64,000 bases of DNA from Oopsacas minuta. Its lineage: Eukaryota; Porifera; Hexactinellida; Lyssacinosida; Leucopsacidae. The stretch spans positions 1 through 64,000 of the forward strand of contig JAKMXF010000012.1 in NCBI GenBank assembly GCA_024704765.1. The letters are read 5' to 3'. The position numbers and the translations under genes were made by a program. The notes beneath the pieces were generated by a model that was not told the origin of the DNA, ran no database searches, and saw only the letters and a list, made by a program, of their open reading frames with translations. Position 1 is the first letter of the stretch, and each line of letters starts with the position of its first letter. Positions 33,077-44,000 of the stretch are shown one piece after another.

Positions 33077-35927
33077 ATGACGTCAATTAATGATCTGGAA
33101 GCTTCGCTCCTTGATACTAAAAATAGCCTGGAAGAAGTCAATACACAACTCAAGAGGATATTGGGATGGGAGGAGAAATCTAGGTATGATTGTTCTTAAT
33201 GTGATTATTCATATTTTCACACTATTAAATCATATTTTTAGGCAAATCTCCAACTTCAAGCCTGAATCTCCCCCGTTGCTAGGGAAGGATAGCAAGTATG
33301 TATATTTATTGTTTGTTGTTTACTTGTTTATGTTTATAATTATAGGAGAGATAGTACATCACATGTGTCTTGGGATAAGTACACAAATAAGCGTAGAGCT
33401 GATGATGTGTTTGTTAAGTAAGTTTGTTTACATTTTGTTTGTTTGTTTGTTTATTATAATTTCTGTAGAAATGAATTTCCAAGAGAGAAACGTATTAAAC
33501 ACTACAATACTCCAAAAAGCAAATCTATTACTATGCTGAATGACGTAAGAATATTTGTTTATTGTTTGTTGTTTATTGTTTATTACACACTTGCCAAGCC
33601 CTTGTAACTGTGTACTTGGATAATTTTCATAGATGCCAAACCGTGAGATATATTCTCAAAAGGTGTTAGGCCTCTGAAAGAGCGTGAGAATCACTGGTAA
33701 GGCGTGAGAATAGGCATCTCTGAAATTCAATTCCTACTTCCATAAATGGCAATTTCCACTGGAAAGAGAGAGTCAGATAAATTCTCTGAATTTCTTGTAA
33801 GATTCTTGGAGGGTGTTTGTTTATTGTTATGAGAATAGGGACAGGATTGGACCAGGGGTGTTCAAAGAGGAACATTTGCACTATGTTAATAGTCAGTGTT
33901 AATGGATACCTTTGCCAGCTGTTTTGAATTGTTCTAATCAATTGACCTGTTTCAGTATCCATAGTCCTTACTTGTTCTAATTTCTCAATGTTTATATTCC
34001 TATTTTGTAGTCGGACATATTCAGAGTTAGTGAGAAACCTCAAAAGATTAATAAAGATGATGACATTACTATTCAAAGGTGACAACTATTTTGTTTGTTT
34101 GTTTTATTTTATTGTTGTTATTTAGAAATCGTCGTATGTTTGGTAATATTATGACTACTCTGAAACAGTTCCAAATGACGGAAGTACAGAATTCTACTTC
34201 AAACAAAGTTTGTTGCTGTTTTGATTTGTGAAAACTTGTTTACAAAGTTGTCGCAAAATTTAACACCCTCTTATGTGGTTGTTAGTTATATACCATGGAT
34301 GATGGATTTAGTGTATAAACCCTTCCAATCAACCTGGGAGTACTCAATAATGACTTAGAACAATATCCAAGCAGATAACCTAATTTCACCATCACCCATG
34401 GTTAAATATCTAATAAACGTATAGAAAGCCATTTCTATACGCATATTTTGAATATTGGTACTCCTATTTATACTCCAGGAACAGAGACGCAGAGAGATAG
34501 CACAGAAGCTAGACAGAGAAGACCATGAGGATAAACAGGCAGCAGCCAATGAGAAGAAAGAGTTAATAAAGAATAAACAAAAAATAAAGAATCAGATTAT
34601 GTGTTTTGAAGAGAAAATAGAAATTGAAAAAATGGTATTTATTGTTGTTATTTACTAGTAAACAAACAAATATACTCACAAACATATCAATATCTATATA
34701 TCCATATTTTTTCAGCTCCATCTCCCAAAATTTCGTTTGTATTTCTCTTCAAAGGAAATCTTCCAGAAATAACACTAACACCTTCTCTTAGTTCCGAATT
34801 AAGTTTCAGTTCCAATTCAGGAATCATCTCTGCCACACCAAACACTATTATTACGTCATACCTACTTAGTTTAACATCCCATAAATTCTTTCTTCTGAAC
34901 TGTGCCACTTTTTTAACACCTCCATAATACGCGCCAAACTTCGACCATATAACAAGCCAGGGGTTCAATTCATAGCCGTAACCATGGATACCACATTTAG
35001 CTAGTTCCAGAATGATTCTACCATCACCTGAACCTAAATCACATACTTTTATACCATCTGCATTACTATGCTGGCTATTGATTTGTTTACATATTTTGAG
35101 GAGGTTGTTTACTTGTTTGTTTGTTGCTGGTATGTATGGAATGCAGTATTTACGAGTAGCTGGTGATATGAAAGGTAAACAAATTGCTGTTAATGTCCCG
35201 AAGAATACTCCGAATATCCCTAGCAACCGATAGCTAGGAGTGGAATGTGTATCATCCATTTTGGATAATTTTTATTTAATTAACACATTATTCTGGTTTT
35301 ATACTGTGATATGGGTTGTTTTTAATATGATTAAAAGGTGTGAACATATCTACACTAAACTCCTGTTATATCTAAGCTCAAGTGTCGTGATAATTCCTCC
35401 GATATAACCAATGGAATTATGCTACTTTAACGGTTTTGGACCATATTTGTACCATTTCACACTTCGATATATCCGTGTTTGATATAATGGTAGTTGGCTG
35501 TACAGTGGGTCCTCTCTAATTGTCCACCAGTGGGCAGCAGAGTCCGTAGCGGAGGGTTAGAGAGGGCTAATTATATATATTTATTACACTTTTTGTCTTT
35601 AGAACATAAAATGGGATGAACACACAAACAAACTTTCAAACTTCATAAAGACAAAATCCAGACCGCATATTTTCTATCTTCCAAAGAAACACAACAACAC
35701 AACACAACACCTCTTAGATTCAACCAAACTGCAACTAACAGGTAAATAATAAGCCGCATAGACCTGTGGTACCAATCTGCACCCCATGGGCCACCTAGAA
35801 TTAATTCACACCTTTTTTTATAGCTCAAATTCAGTCTCGTAGAAAGAAGTTTGATGAAATTATTGACACCAAATATAGAATAAAACCCAGGAAAGAGTTT
35901 CATAAATATGCTAGATACGAATCATAG
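33077..35927 (+). CDS. PNN: Pinin, exon-junction/splicing-associated protein
   Basis: Ten exons: 33077-33183, 33242-33295, 33346-33417, 33469-33544, 33633-33662, 34011-34078, 34126-34207, 34479-34634, 35603-35741, 35824-35927; 295 aa. Pinin is a nuclear speckle protein of the ASAP/PSAP and exon-junction network. The N-terminal helix (INDLEASLLDTKNSLEEVNT) and the core NRRMFGNIMTTLKQFQM ... RRREIAQKLDREDHEDKQ ... WDEHTNKLSNFIKTKSRPHI match the pinin domain well. The protein stops 34 residues into the last exon, so the long Glu- and Ser/Arg-rich tail of the 717-aa human protein is missing. The ATG overlaps a TGACGTCA (CRE-like) palindrome at 33078-33085. ATPSCKMT is antisense within intron 8. 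Confidence 0.9.
34289..34440. repeat. Family-E element in PNN intron 7
   Basis: TACCATGGATGATGGATTTA at the left and CACCCATGGTTAAATATCTA at the right are inverted, as at 19837-19941. Confidence 0.55.
34687..35259 (-). CDS. ATPSCKMT: ATP synthase c-subunit lysine methyltransferase-like (FAM173 family)
   Basis: Intronless, 190 aa, antisense inside PNN intron 8 (34635-35602). Residues about 11-30 (LLGIFGVFFGTLTAICLPFI) form a membrane segment. After it come YCIPYIPATNKQVNNLL, the SAM-binding VCDLGSGDGRIILELAKCG, GYELNPWLVIWSKF and the VIIVFGVAEMIPELE strand, all matching the FAM173A/B methyltransferases. Family members sit on the mitochondrial inner membrane and trimethylate a lysine of the ATP synthase c-ring (ATPSCKMT) or of ANT (ANTKMT). 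Which of the two this is cannot be settled by eye. Length is somewhat shorter than human ATPSCKMT. Confidence 0.85.
   Translation of the reverse strand: MDDTHSTPSYRLLGIFGVFFGTLTAICLPFISPATRKYCIPYIPATNKQVNNLLKICKQINSQHSNADGIKVCDLGSGDGRIILELAKCGIHGYGYELNPWLVIWSKFGAYYGGVKKVAQFRRKNLWDVKLSRYDVIIVFGVAEMIPELELKLNSELREGVSVISGRFPLKRNTNEILGDGAEKIWIYRY
35355..35505. repeat. Family-B inverted-repeat element in PNN intron 8
   Basis: ACTCCTGTTATATCTAAGCT, CAAGTGTCGTGATAATTCCT, TTTAACGGTTTTGGACCATA, ATATCCGTGTTTGATATAAT. Confidence 0.6.
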
Positions 35928-36145
35928 AAAATTAGCGCTCTTTATAAGGTAAGTTGTTTGTTTGTTTGTTTGTTTGTTGTTTTACAGCTTTATGTATTAT
36001 TGTTGTGTTAATCATATATCAATATTAAATCACAATATTTTGTAATTTCTTATAATAACCATCTCTTACAAAGTCGCATTTATCTTTTCTTCCAAAAAAG
36101 TCATAAATTAGCAGAAAAGACACTATTCTGCCATTCTAACCACAA

Positions 36146-39100
36146 ATGGCCACTTCAGAGTCACAACCAATGGAGATTGACGATTCTCTATACAGCAGAC
36201 AGCGCTATGTGTTAGGCGACAATGCTATGAAGAAAATGGCACAGTCAAAAGTGTTTGTGTCGGGGATGGATGGTTTAGGTGTCGAGATCGCTAAAAATAT
36301 CGTCCTGGCAGGTGTTAAGGAACTAGTTATACATGATACTGACTCGGTTACCATTGATGACATTGGAACGCAGTTTTTTCTACGAGAAAGTGATTTGGAC
36401 AGAAATCGAGCCGAAGTTACGTGTCCCAGATTATCTGAGTTGAACCCATACGTAACTGTGAAGGTGTTAGGCGGGGATTTAGATGAGGAAATGTCTGTTT
36501 TGGATACTTTCACGTGTGTAATATTTGTAAACTATTTATCACTTCAATCTCTGGAATGTGCTAATAAGCGCTGCCGCAAATCTGACCCTCAAATCCGATT
36601 TATTTCCGCAAGCACCTGTGGTGTATTCGCGTCAGTTTTCAATGATTTCGGTGACAGCTTTGAGGTGTTAGATAAAAACGGTGAAGAATTTCATGAATTT
36701 TTCATCAGCGGTGTCACAAGGTGTGAAAAAGGTGTCGTCACTTGTCTAGAGAATGAATTACACAACCTCGAGTCTGGAGATTTTGTAACTTTCAAAGAAG
36801 TACAAGGAATGGTAGAATTGAATAGTGGCGAATATAAAGTGGATGTGTTGTCACCTAAAGAATTTACTATCAGTGACACTTCTGGTTTCAAAGACTACAC
36901 TACTGGTGAGTAACACATTCCTTTAATCAGTATTCGTAACTATGGTGGAATACCCACAAATGTTTATATTATTGTTTACTTATTTAGGTGGCATTTGTTT
37001 ACCAATAAAGAAACCAATACATTTGTCGTTTAAGCCACTTCGACCTCAGCTACATAATCCTAATATCCTAATGTGTGATCTGGGGAAGTTAGACGCTCCA
37101 CCACAGATACATCTTGCTTACATAACTATGCTACATTTCGTTCTTAAGTACAAAAGGAAACCTCAACCTCATGACGAAAAGGATTTCCAGGTAGGTTAAG
37201 TAAACAAGTAAACAACACAAGCAAATAAACAAACAAACAAACAAACATAATCATCCTGTGTATATACTTAGCTGATGTTACAACTTACAGAAGGATTTGT
37301 ATCAAAATTTGAAGCAGGACTTCTTGATAAACCTGATATCGACATAATTAGAGATATGTCTAACACATGTACTGGCACATTACAGCCACTTTGTGCCACT
37401 TTAGGTGGCATAGTAGCACAAGAAGCACTCATAGCACTGACTAATAAATTCACACCTATTGAACAATGGATGCATCTAGACGCTAGAGAAGTGATACCTA
37501 GAGATGATATTGCTGCTCAGGAATTTGATAGGAAAGGCGATAGATATGATCCTCTAAGGATTTGTATTGGTAAGTTTGTAAACAACAACAAACAGCAACA
37601 AACAAAAATCTCAAATTCTGTGTAAGAACATATATAAGAATAGTGTTTGAAATATGAAAGTGTCAAAATCAAGTTCTACATTTCTGTTTATCCCTAATTA
37701 ACAAGTTTAGATAATCTCTAAGACTATTCTGAATATTCACCAATCTAAATCTACATACAGGTGACACACTTTTACAGAAGCTGAAAGGTGTTAACTCATT
37801 CATGGTAGGATGTGGCGCTATTGGGTGTGAAATGATTAAGAACATTGCCTTAATTGGAATGTCAACTAAAGGAAGACTTACTGTAACCGACAACGACCTG
37901 ATTGAAAAATCAAATCTCAATAGACAGTTCCTGTTTAGAGATAGGCACATACAGAAGCCTAAATCAATAACAGCTGCTCAATCAGCTGTTGAGATCAATC
38001 CTGAACTAAGAATAGAACCTCAGCAGAATAAGGTAGGTCCTCAAACAGAACTATCTCACTACAATGATGAGTTCTTCTTGAATCAGGATATTATAATTAA
38101 CGCTCTGGATAACGTGGAAACTAGAATGTATATGGATGCTAGGTGTGTCACAAACCAACGACCACTTCTGGAATCAGGTATGTTAACAGGATCGGACGAG
38201 GAGTTCATTACATCTTATATTTATATTCTCACACCTCATATAGGTACAATGGGTGCTAAAGGTCATGTACAAGTGATAATTCCATTTCTAACAGAATCAT
38301 ACGCTAGTCAAGCTGACCCCCCAGAGAAAGACGTCCCCTATTGTACCTTAAAATCATTCCCATCCACTATAGAACATTGTATACAATGGGCAAGGGACAA
38401 ATTCGAATCTTTGTTTGTACAAAAACCTCAAATGTACTCTCAGTTCTGGAATGTGAATATTGATCCAAGCCATTTACTGGCTAAAATGCAGCAAGGACAG
38501 CTACCGGAGAATTGTATTCCTGTTATTAAAATGCTTGGTAAGAAGGTGACAACTTTTAGGGAATGTGTCGAAGTGGCACGGGTTAAGTTCGAAAGATATT
38601 TCAACCACAAAGCTCGGAACTTGTGTCACGCGTTTCCTGATGATCACAAATTAGAAGATGGGTCTCCTTTCTGGGCTAGTCCCAAACGCAAACCTGAACA
38701 GATAATTTTTGACCCCAAAGATAGTACTCACATTGAATTCGTTATAGCTAGTGCTAAACTCATTGCATTCCGATCTAGTATCCAGGTAACGCGTCAGGAA
38801 TGTGAACTAGGCGCCATCCTTCCTATGATAGAAAATACAGCCGTGCCTGTTTGGAAAAAGAGTAGTAAGAAAATTGAGACCGACGAGACCAAGACGAAAG
38901 AGACTAGTGATGTCCCTAGCGACAAGAATATAGTTGAGGAATGCACCGAATACCTAGCACGTGCTGTAAATATCAAGGTGTCACCACCGATACAGAAACA
39001 TGAGTTAGTTATGCAAGCGAATAAATTTGAAAAGGATGACGATTCGAATGCTCACATCGATTTCATAGCTTCGGCGAGTAACTTACGTGCTAAAATGTAT

Positions 39101-39622
39101 TTAATAGAAAACGCGGACCGGTTGAAGATCAAACGAATCGCCGGCAGAATTGTCCCTGCAATCGCCACAACGACAGCTGCGGTCTCTGGTCTTGTAGCAC
39201 TCGAACTTATAAAACTGGTCAAAGTGTGTAAACTTGAGGATTACAAAAACTGTTTCATGTCCCTCGCTGTCCCAACTATTCTATTTTCAGAACCCGGTCC
39301 GGTAGCGAAATCAGAAGTTTGTCCTGGATTATTTGTCAGTCTTTGGGATAAATGGGAAGTGAGAGGAAGCGACACATTCACAATCAAACAATTCATCACT
39401 GACGTCACCAGCAGGTTCAAAATTACCCCTACAATGATAGTACAAGGCGTCAAGATGATATACGTCCCGCTTATGCCAGGACATTCCAAACGTCTCAACC
39501 AGCCGATTAATAAATTCATTCTCAAGAATGAATCACAAAATTATGTAGATTTAGTTGTTACCTTTGATGGGGCAGAAGGAGAGGATGTGAATGGTCCCCC
39601 CATAAGATATATCATATCTTAA
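36146..39622 (+). CDS. UBA6: E1 ubiquitin-activating enzyme UBA6
   Basis: Five exons: 36146-36905, 36988-37190, 37272-37569, 37761-38177, 38244-39622; 1018 aa. UBA6 activates ubiquitin and FAT10 and passes them to E2s such as USE1. The N-terminal inactive adenylation half (DDSLYSRQRYVLGDNAMKKM), active half (VGCGAIGCEMIKNIALIG, DNDLIEKSNLNRQFLFR), catalytic Cys593 in PYCTLKSFPSTIEH and the ubiquitin-fold domain (GVKMIYVPLMPGHSKRL) are all seen. FNHKARNLCHAFP, the NGPPIRYIIS end and the VPLMPGHSKRL segment favour UBA6 over UBA1. Intron 4 (38178-38243) is 66 bases, a multiple of three and without stops. Its removal restores SGTMGAKGH of the family, so I call it an intron. Confidence 0.96.
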
Positions 39623-39889
39623 CCGACAGATTAGTGCATTAGGTTAGTCGTATAGTTAGAATGTAGATATAGTGTCTATTGAATTGTATGTAGTTATTAT
39701 TAGATATTTAGCATTCCTATTATACTAATTCGTTGCTATACAGGGGTTGTGACCCTTTAGCGACACAGTGGGGTAATCTTGTGTCCCCCTGGTGGAATAT
39801 TCTGGAATGTATACTTCATATTCTTTAAATACCAACACCTCACCAATTATCAACTCCCAATTAGTACTATTCTATATTTAGCATCAATC

Positions 39890-40804
39890 ATGCACAAGAA
39901 GATATTCTGTGGATTTTTCGTGACTTTAGCGGGATTTTTAATCATAGTTACGGCATGGAATGTACACTCTCACGTGTTAGATCCAAATTACTCTACTGAA
40001 ATACTTAGGCGTCTCATATCAGTAGAAGAATTCAATCGTTCGAAGCAGGGTGCCAAATTGTTCTGTTGGGTAGGTACACATGAGCCTAACTTTGATAAAG
40101 CTATCAACGTCTTCAATCTTTGGGGTTCTAAATTCGATAAAATAATATTTGTCGTGAACACTGATTCATTCGGAGTTCTCCCGTTTGTGAGGTTTCCCCT
40201 TCAAGAGACCCGCGACAATTTATGGCACAAAACGGTTTTCGCGTTTCGACATATTTATGAGAATTACCTAGATGAATTTGATTGGTTTATGAAAGCTGAT
40301 GACGACACATTTATAGTGGTCGATAATTTAATTACATTTCTGTCTGGATATAATTATAACAAATCGTATGTGTTCGGTCGGGAGTTTGTACAGAATGGAG
40401 TCACATTTCCAAGTGGTGGAAGCGGGTATGTGTTTAGCCGCGGAGCGTTGAAACAATTTATGAAAGGGTTCGATGAAAATTGCGGTGATTTTGAGGGAAT
40501 ACTTGAAGATGTAAATATTGGTATTTGTCTTTCAAAACTTGGTATGGAACTGACGGACACTCGGGACTCATTAGGACGGTTTCGATTCAATCCGCTGTCC
40601 GCAAGAGACCATCTGTTCACAAGAAGAGGGTATAACCCCCAATGGATTTACGATATAGAAAAATATGAAATGAGAGAGGAGCAGTACTGTTGTGCGAGTG
40701 ACGTCATAACCTTTCATTACATGGGAATTGAAGAGTCAATTGAATTTGCTAATATATTAGAGAAAGATCCTAAAAACCAATTCATTCCTACTAAATTCGA
40801 TTAG
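39890..40804 (+). CDS. Core 1 beta-1,3-galactosyltransferase-like (T-synthase family)
   Basis: Intronless, 304 aa. The start at 39890 is the first ATG, since the upstream open frame begins with GTG. It is a type II Golgi enzyme: a short tail, a TM anchor at about 5-22 (IFCGFFVTLAGFLIIVTAW), a stem, then the GT31 catalytic domain (KLFCWVGTHEPNFDKAINVF, DNLWHKTVFAFRHIYENYLD, FDWFMKADDDTFIVVDNLI with the metal-binding DDD, and EDVNIGICLSKLGMELTDTRD with GRFRFNPL). The family adds Gal to GalNAc-Ser/Thr, making core 1 O-glycans. Animals often have several C1GALT1 paralogs, so one-to-one orthology is not claimed. Whether a COSMC-type chaperone is needed is unknown. Confidence 0.88.
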   Translation: MHKKIFCGFFVTLAGFLIIVTAWNVHSHVLDPNYSTEILRRLISVEEFNRSKQGAKLFCWVGTHEPNFDKAINVFNLWGSKFDKIIFVVNTDSFGVLPFVRFPLQETRDNLWHKTVFAFRHIYENYLDEFDWFMKADDDTFIVVDNLITFLSGYNYNKSYVFGREFVQNGVTFPSGGSGYVFSRGALKQFMKGFDENCGDFEGILEDVNIGICLSKLGMELTDTRDSLGRFRFNPLSARDHLFTRRGYNPQWIYDIEKYEMREEQYCCASDVITFHYMGIEESIEFANILEKDPKNQFIPTKFD

Positions 40805-40934
40805 TAATTATTCATATTTGCTGCTTATATTGTTGTTTATGTTTTCTTCAAGATACATATTATTACACATCAGAATTGTTTTGATATTTTCTAGGACACA
40901 ATTTGAATACTCCTGCCACTTAAATATGTATATA

Positions 40935-41015
40935 CAGTTGGTTATGAGAACACACTTGGGAGGAATAGCAATACTTGTTCTTATATCCGGTATCCTCTGT
41001 ATAACATTCCATTGT
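40935..41015. repeat. Family-C element upstream of cortactin
   Basis: GGTTATGAGAACACACTTGG, then GCAATACTTGTTCTTATATC, CGGTAT. It ends about 20 bases before the cortactin ATG, so it lies in the likely 5' leader or promoter. Confidence 0.5.
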
Positions 41016-41035
41016 ATATATTTGGTTACTATAGC

Positions 41036-44000
41036 ATGTCTACATGGCGTAACACAGCAAGTTCTAGCACAGGCGTGAAAAACGGAAGTAAACCTGTTGA
41101 TGATGATGATTGGGAGACTGATCCTGATTTTGTTAATGACGTCACAGAGGAGGAGAGCAGATGGGGAAGTAAGACTGTCGAGGGGTCTGGTCGTGTAGGT
41201 GTTGTGAATGTTAGAGATTTAGCTGAAGGTGTGAAACAGGACGATATTAAGGTGAAGGAACAATTCCAACATTCCTCACAGAAAGACGCAGCTAAAGGAT
41301 TTGGAGGTTAATATTTCTGATCAACCTCACTCACTCGTAGACTGAGGTGTTTAAATTTGTATCAAATTTATTATTATTTACTGTTGATTAGGTAAATACG
41401 GAGTACAGAAGGATAGGATGGATAAGTCAGCTGTTGGACATGACTATCAAGCTGACCTCTCTAAACACGTTTCTCAAACTGATGCAGCTAAAGGATTTGG
41501 AGGTAATGAATACAATTGGACCATGTATCTCTGGGGAACATGTTCCAAATATGTCAACTCCTGTTATATAGAAATACCCGCTCATATCGAAGTGTTAAAC
41601 TGTACATGTATGGTCCCAAACCTTCAAAGTAACAAATATCCCATCTGCTATATCTAGTACTTATCACGGTCCCTTCAGATTAGATATAACAGGAGTTTAC
41701 TGTATCTTATGTCCCCCGTACAAGGGTGTTAAAAGTATATTCATATGATTATTCTGTTCTTGTATAGGTAAATACGGAGTACAGAAGGACAGGATGGATA
41801 AGTCAGCTGTTGGACATGACTATCAATCTGACCTATCTAAACACGAATCACAGACGGACGCAGCTAAAGGATTTGGCGGGAAGTGAGTTGTTATATTTTA
41901 AACGAAGGGAGGAAGTGATAACAATAATGGTTTCAGTTCCAATTACATGTGCGGGGTGTTAAATATCATGCGCTATACTTTATATTTTAGATACGGAGTA
42001 CAGAAGGACAGGATGGATAAGTCAGCTGTAGGACATGATTATCAATCTGACCTCTCTAAACACGAATCACAAACAGACGCAGCTAAAGGATTTGGAGGTT
42101 AGTTCTTATTGAAACTAAGGTATAATGCTCTGATTTAAGAGGCCACTGAATAATCGGTCCCGAAGGAATACCCTCACATCTAATTGGCCCAAAGTGGAAA
42201 GGTGTGAAAATATGTATAATCGGTTTCTCTAGGTAAATACGGAGTACAGAAGGACAGGATGGATAAGTCAGCTGTAGGACATGACTATCAATCTGACCTA
42301 TCAGCTCATGAGTCTCAGACAGACCACTCTAAAGGATTTGGAGGTTAGTTCTTATAGAAACTAAGTGTATAACACTCTACTTAATCTGGTCATAGGTTAG
42401 TCGTCTCTTCGCTTATTTGGCCGAATACACTTGGATCAAATTGGCCCAATAATAATTGTAAGCAGGGTTTCATCCAGGTTCTCAGGGTTATACGCCTAAA
42501 AATGGGTTCTAATTCATTTCATAAGCTTAGGCTATAAATTTTTGCATTATAATCTAGGAGTTTCTGCCCCTAGAGAGAAATTTCATACCTTGACTGTAAG
42601 GTGTGGAAATATGATTAATCGGTTCCTGTCTAGGTAAATACGGAGTACAGAAGGACAGGATGGATAAGTCAGCTGTAGGACATGATTACCAATCTGACCT
42701 CTCAGCTCATGAGTCACAGACAGATCACTCTAAAGGATTTGGAGGTTAGTTCAAATTGGAACTAAGTAAAGATTCTTTTCTAACGAAATTCCTCTGTTTA
42801 TATGTATAACAAACTATACACACAGGTGTGAAAATATGATTAATCTGTTCTTGTATAGGTAAATACGGAGTACAGAAGGACAGGATGGATAAGTCAGCTG
42901 TAGGACATGATTATCAATCAGACCTATCTAAACACGAATCACAGACAGACGCAGCTAAAGGGTTTGGTGGCAAGTGAGTAAATATATGATTAATCATATT
43001 GTAACACCTCTGTGTAGCATGTGGCTATTCCTGTAGTTCCCATAATCTCTAGAAAACTCCCACATATCATGTAGTTATGCATACATTATAGATATGGTGT
43101 AGAGAAGGATAGGATGGATAGATCAGCTGTTGGACACGATTACCAATCAGACCTGTCCGCTCATTCATCACAGACAGACCACTCTAAGGGTTTCGGAGGG
43201 CGGTACGGGGTAGAGAAGGATAGGATGGACAGATCAGCTGGAAGCTTTTCTGATATGACAGATGTTAAATCTGTTCCCAAACCAGAGGTTGTTGTTGTGC
43301 TGACTATGATACTTACAGGACAGTGAGGACACATTTTTATCTGACACAATACGCCACTTTTAAACACGTGTTTACAACTAGCAAAATATTTTCATACAAT
43401 TACAGTCAACTCTTGTTTTATCTAACACAAATATATAGAAATTCCCGCTCATATCGAAGTGTGAAGTTGTACACATTAATTATTATTATTATTATTATTA
43501 TTATTTACGTTTATAGGTTCGAACAAAACCCAAAGGCGCCAAGTCAGGTTTATTCGCTAAATTCGAACAAATGTCAGTAGAGCAAGACAGTACTACTCAG
43601 CAGGGAGCAAATGAAGCGAAGGAGAGGAGAAGACTCCAAGAAGCAGAAGAGGCCGCTAGACAAAGAGAGATTAATGCTACCTTACCTGTTGATGATGATA
43701 CAGAAGAAATTAGTGTTGATGAACCAAAGATTGTTAGGTAAATACAAACAAACAAATAACAAATAAACAATTAAGCTAGTTTGCTGTAACCTCGTAAATA
43801 CAAACAGCAACAGATTATGAACGAATTTCCCGGAGTAATACCTGTCCACTTTTCTCATTACATTTCTTTGATAATAAACAAATAAACAAACAAACAAACA
43901 AATAATGTGTATTTCTAGACCACTTCCATCTAAATTAATTCAAATGGCAACACCTCCCAAAATGGCAGATATGCAATCACAAGAACCTGAGGAACCAATA

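Noticed and set aside
38178-38243. Reading UBA6 exons 4-5 as one continuous frame
   Set aside because: The intervening 22 codons are absent from E1 enzymes, and both splice consensus sites flank them exactly, so it is treated as an intron.
39779-39889. N-terminal extension of the galactosyltransferase frame
   Set aside because: The longer frame begins at GTG. The ATG at 39890 gives a normal type II anchor.
41392-43203. CRISPR-like array (regularly spaced near-identical units)
   Set aside because: Units are 111-115 bp coding exons encoding cortactin repeats with splice sites; this is eukaryotic DNA.
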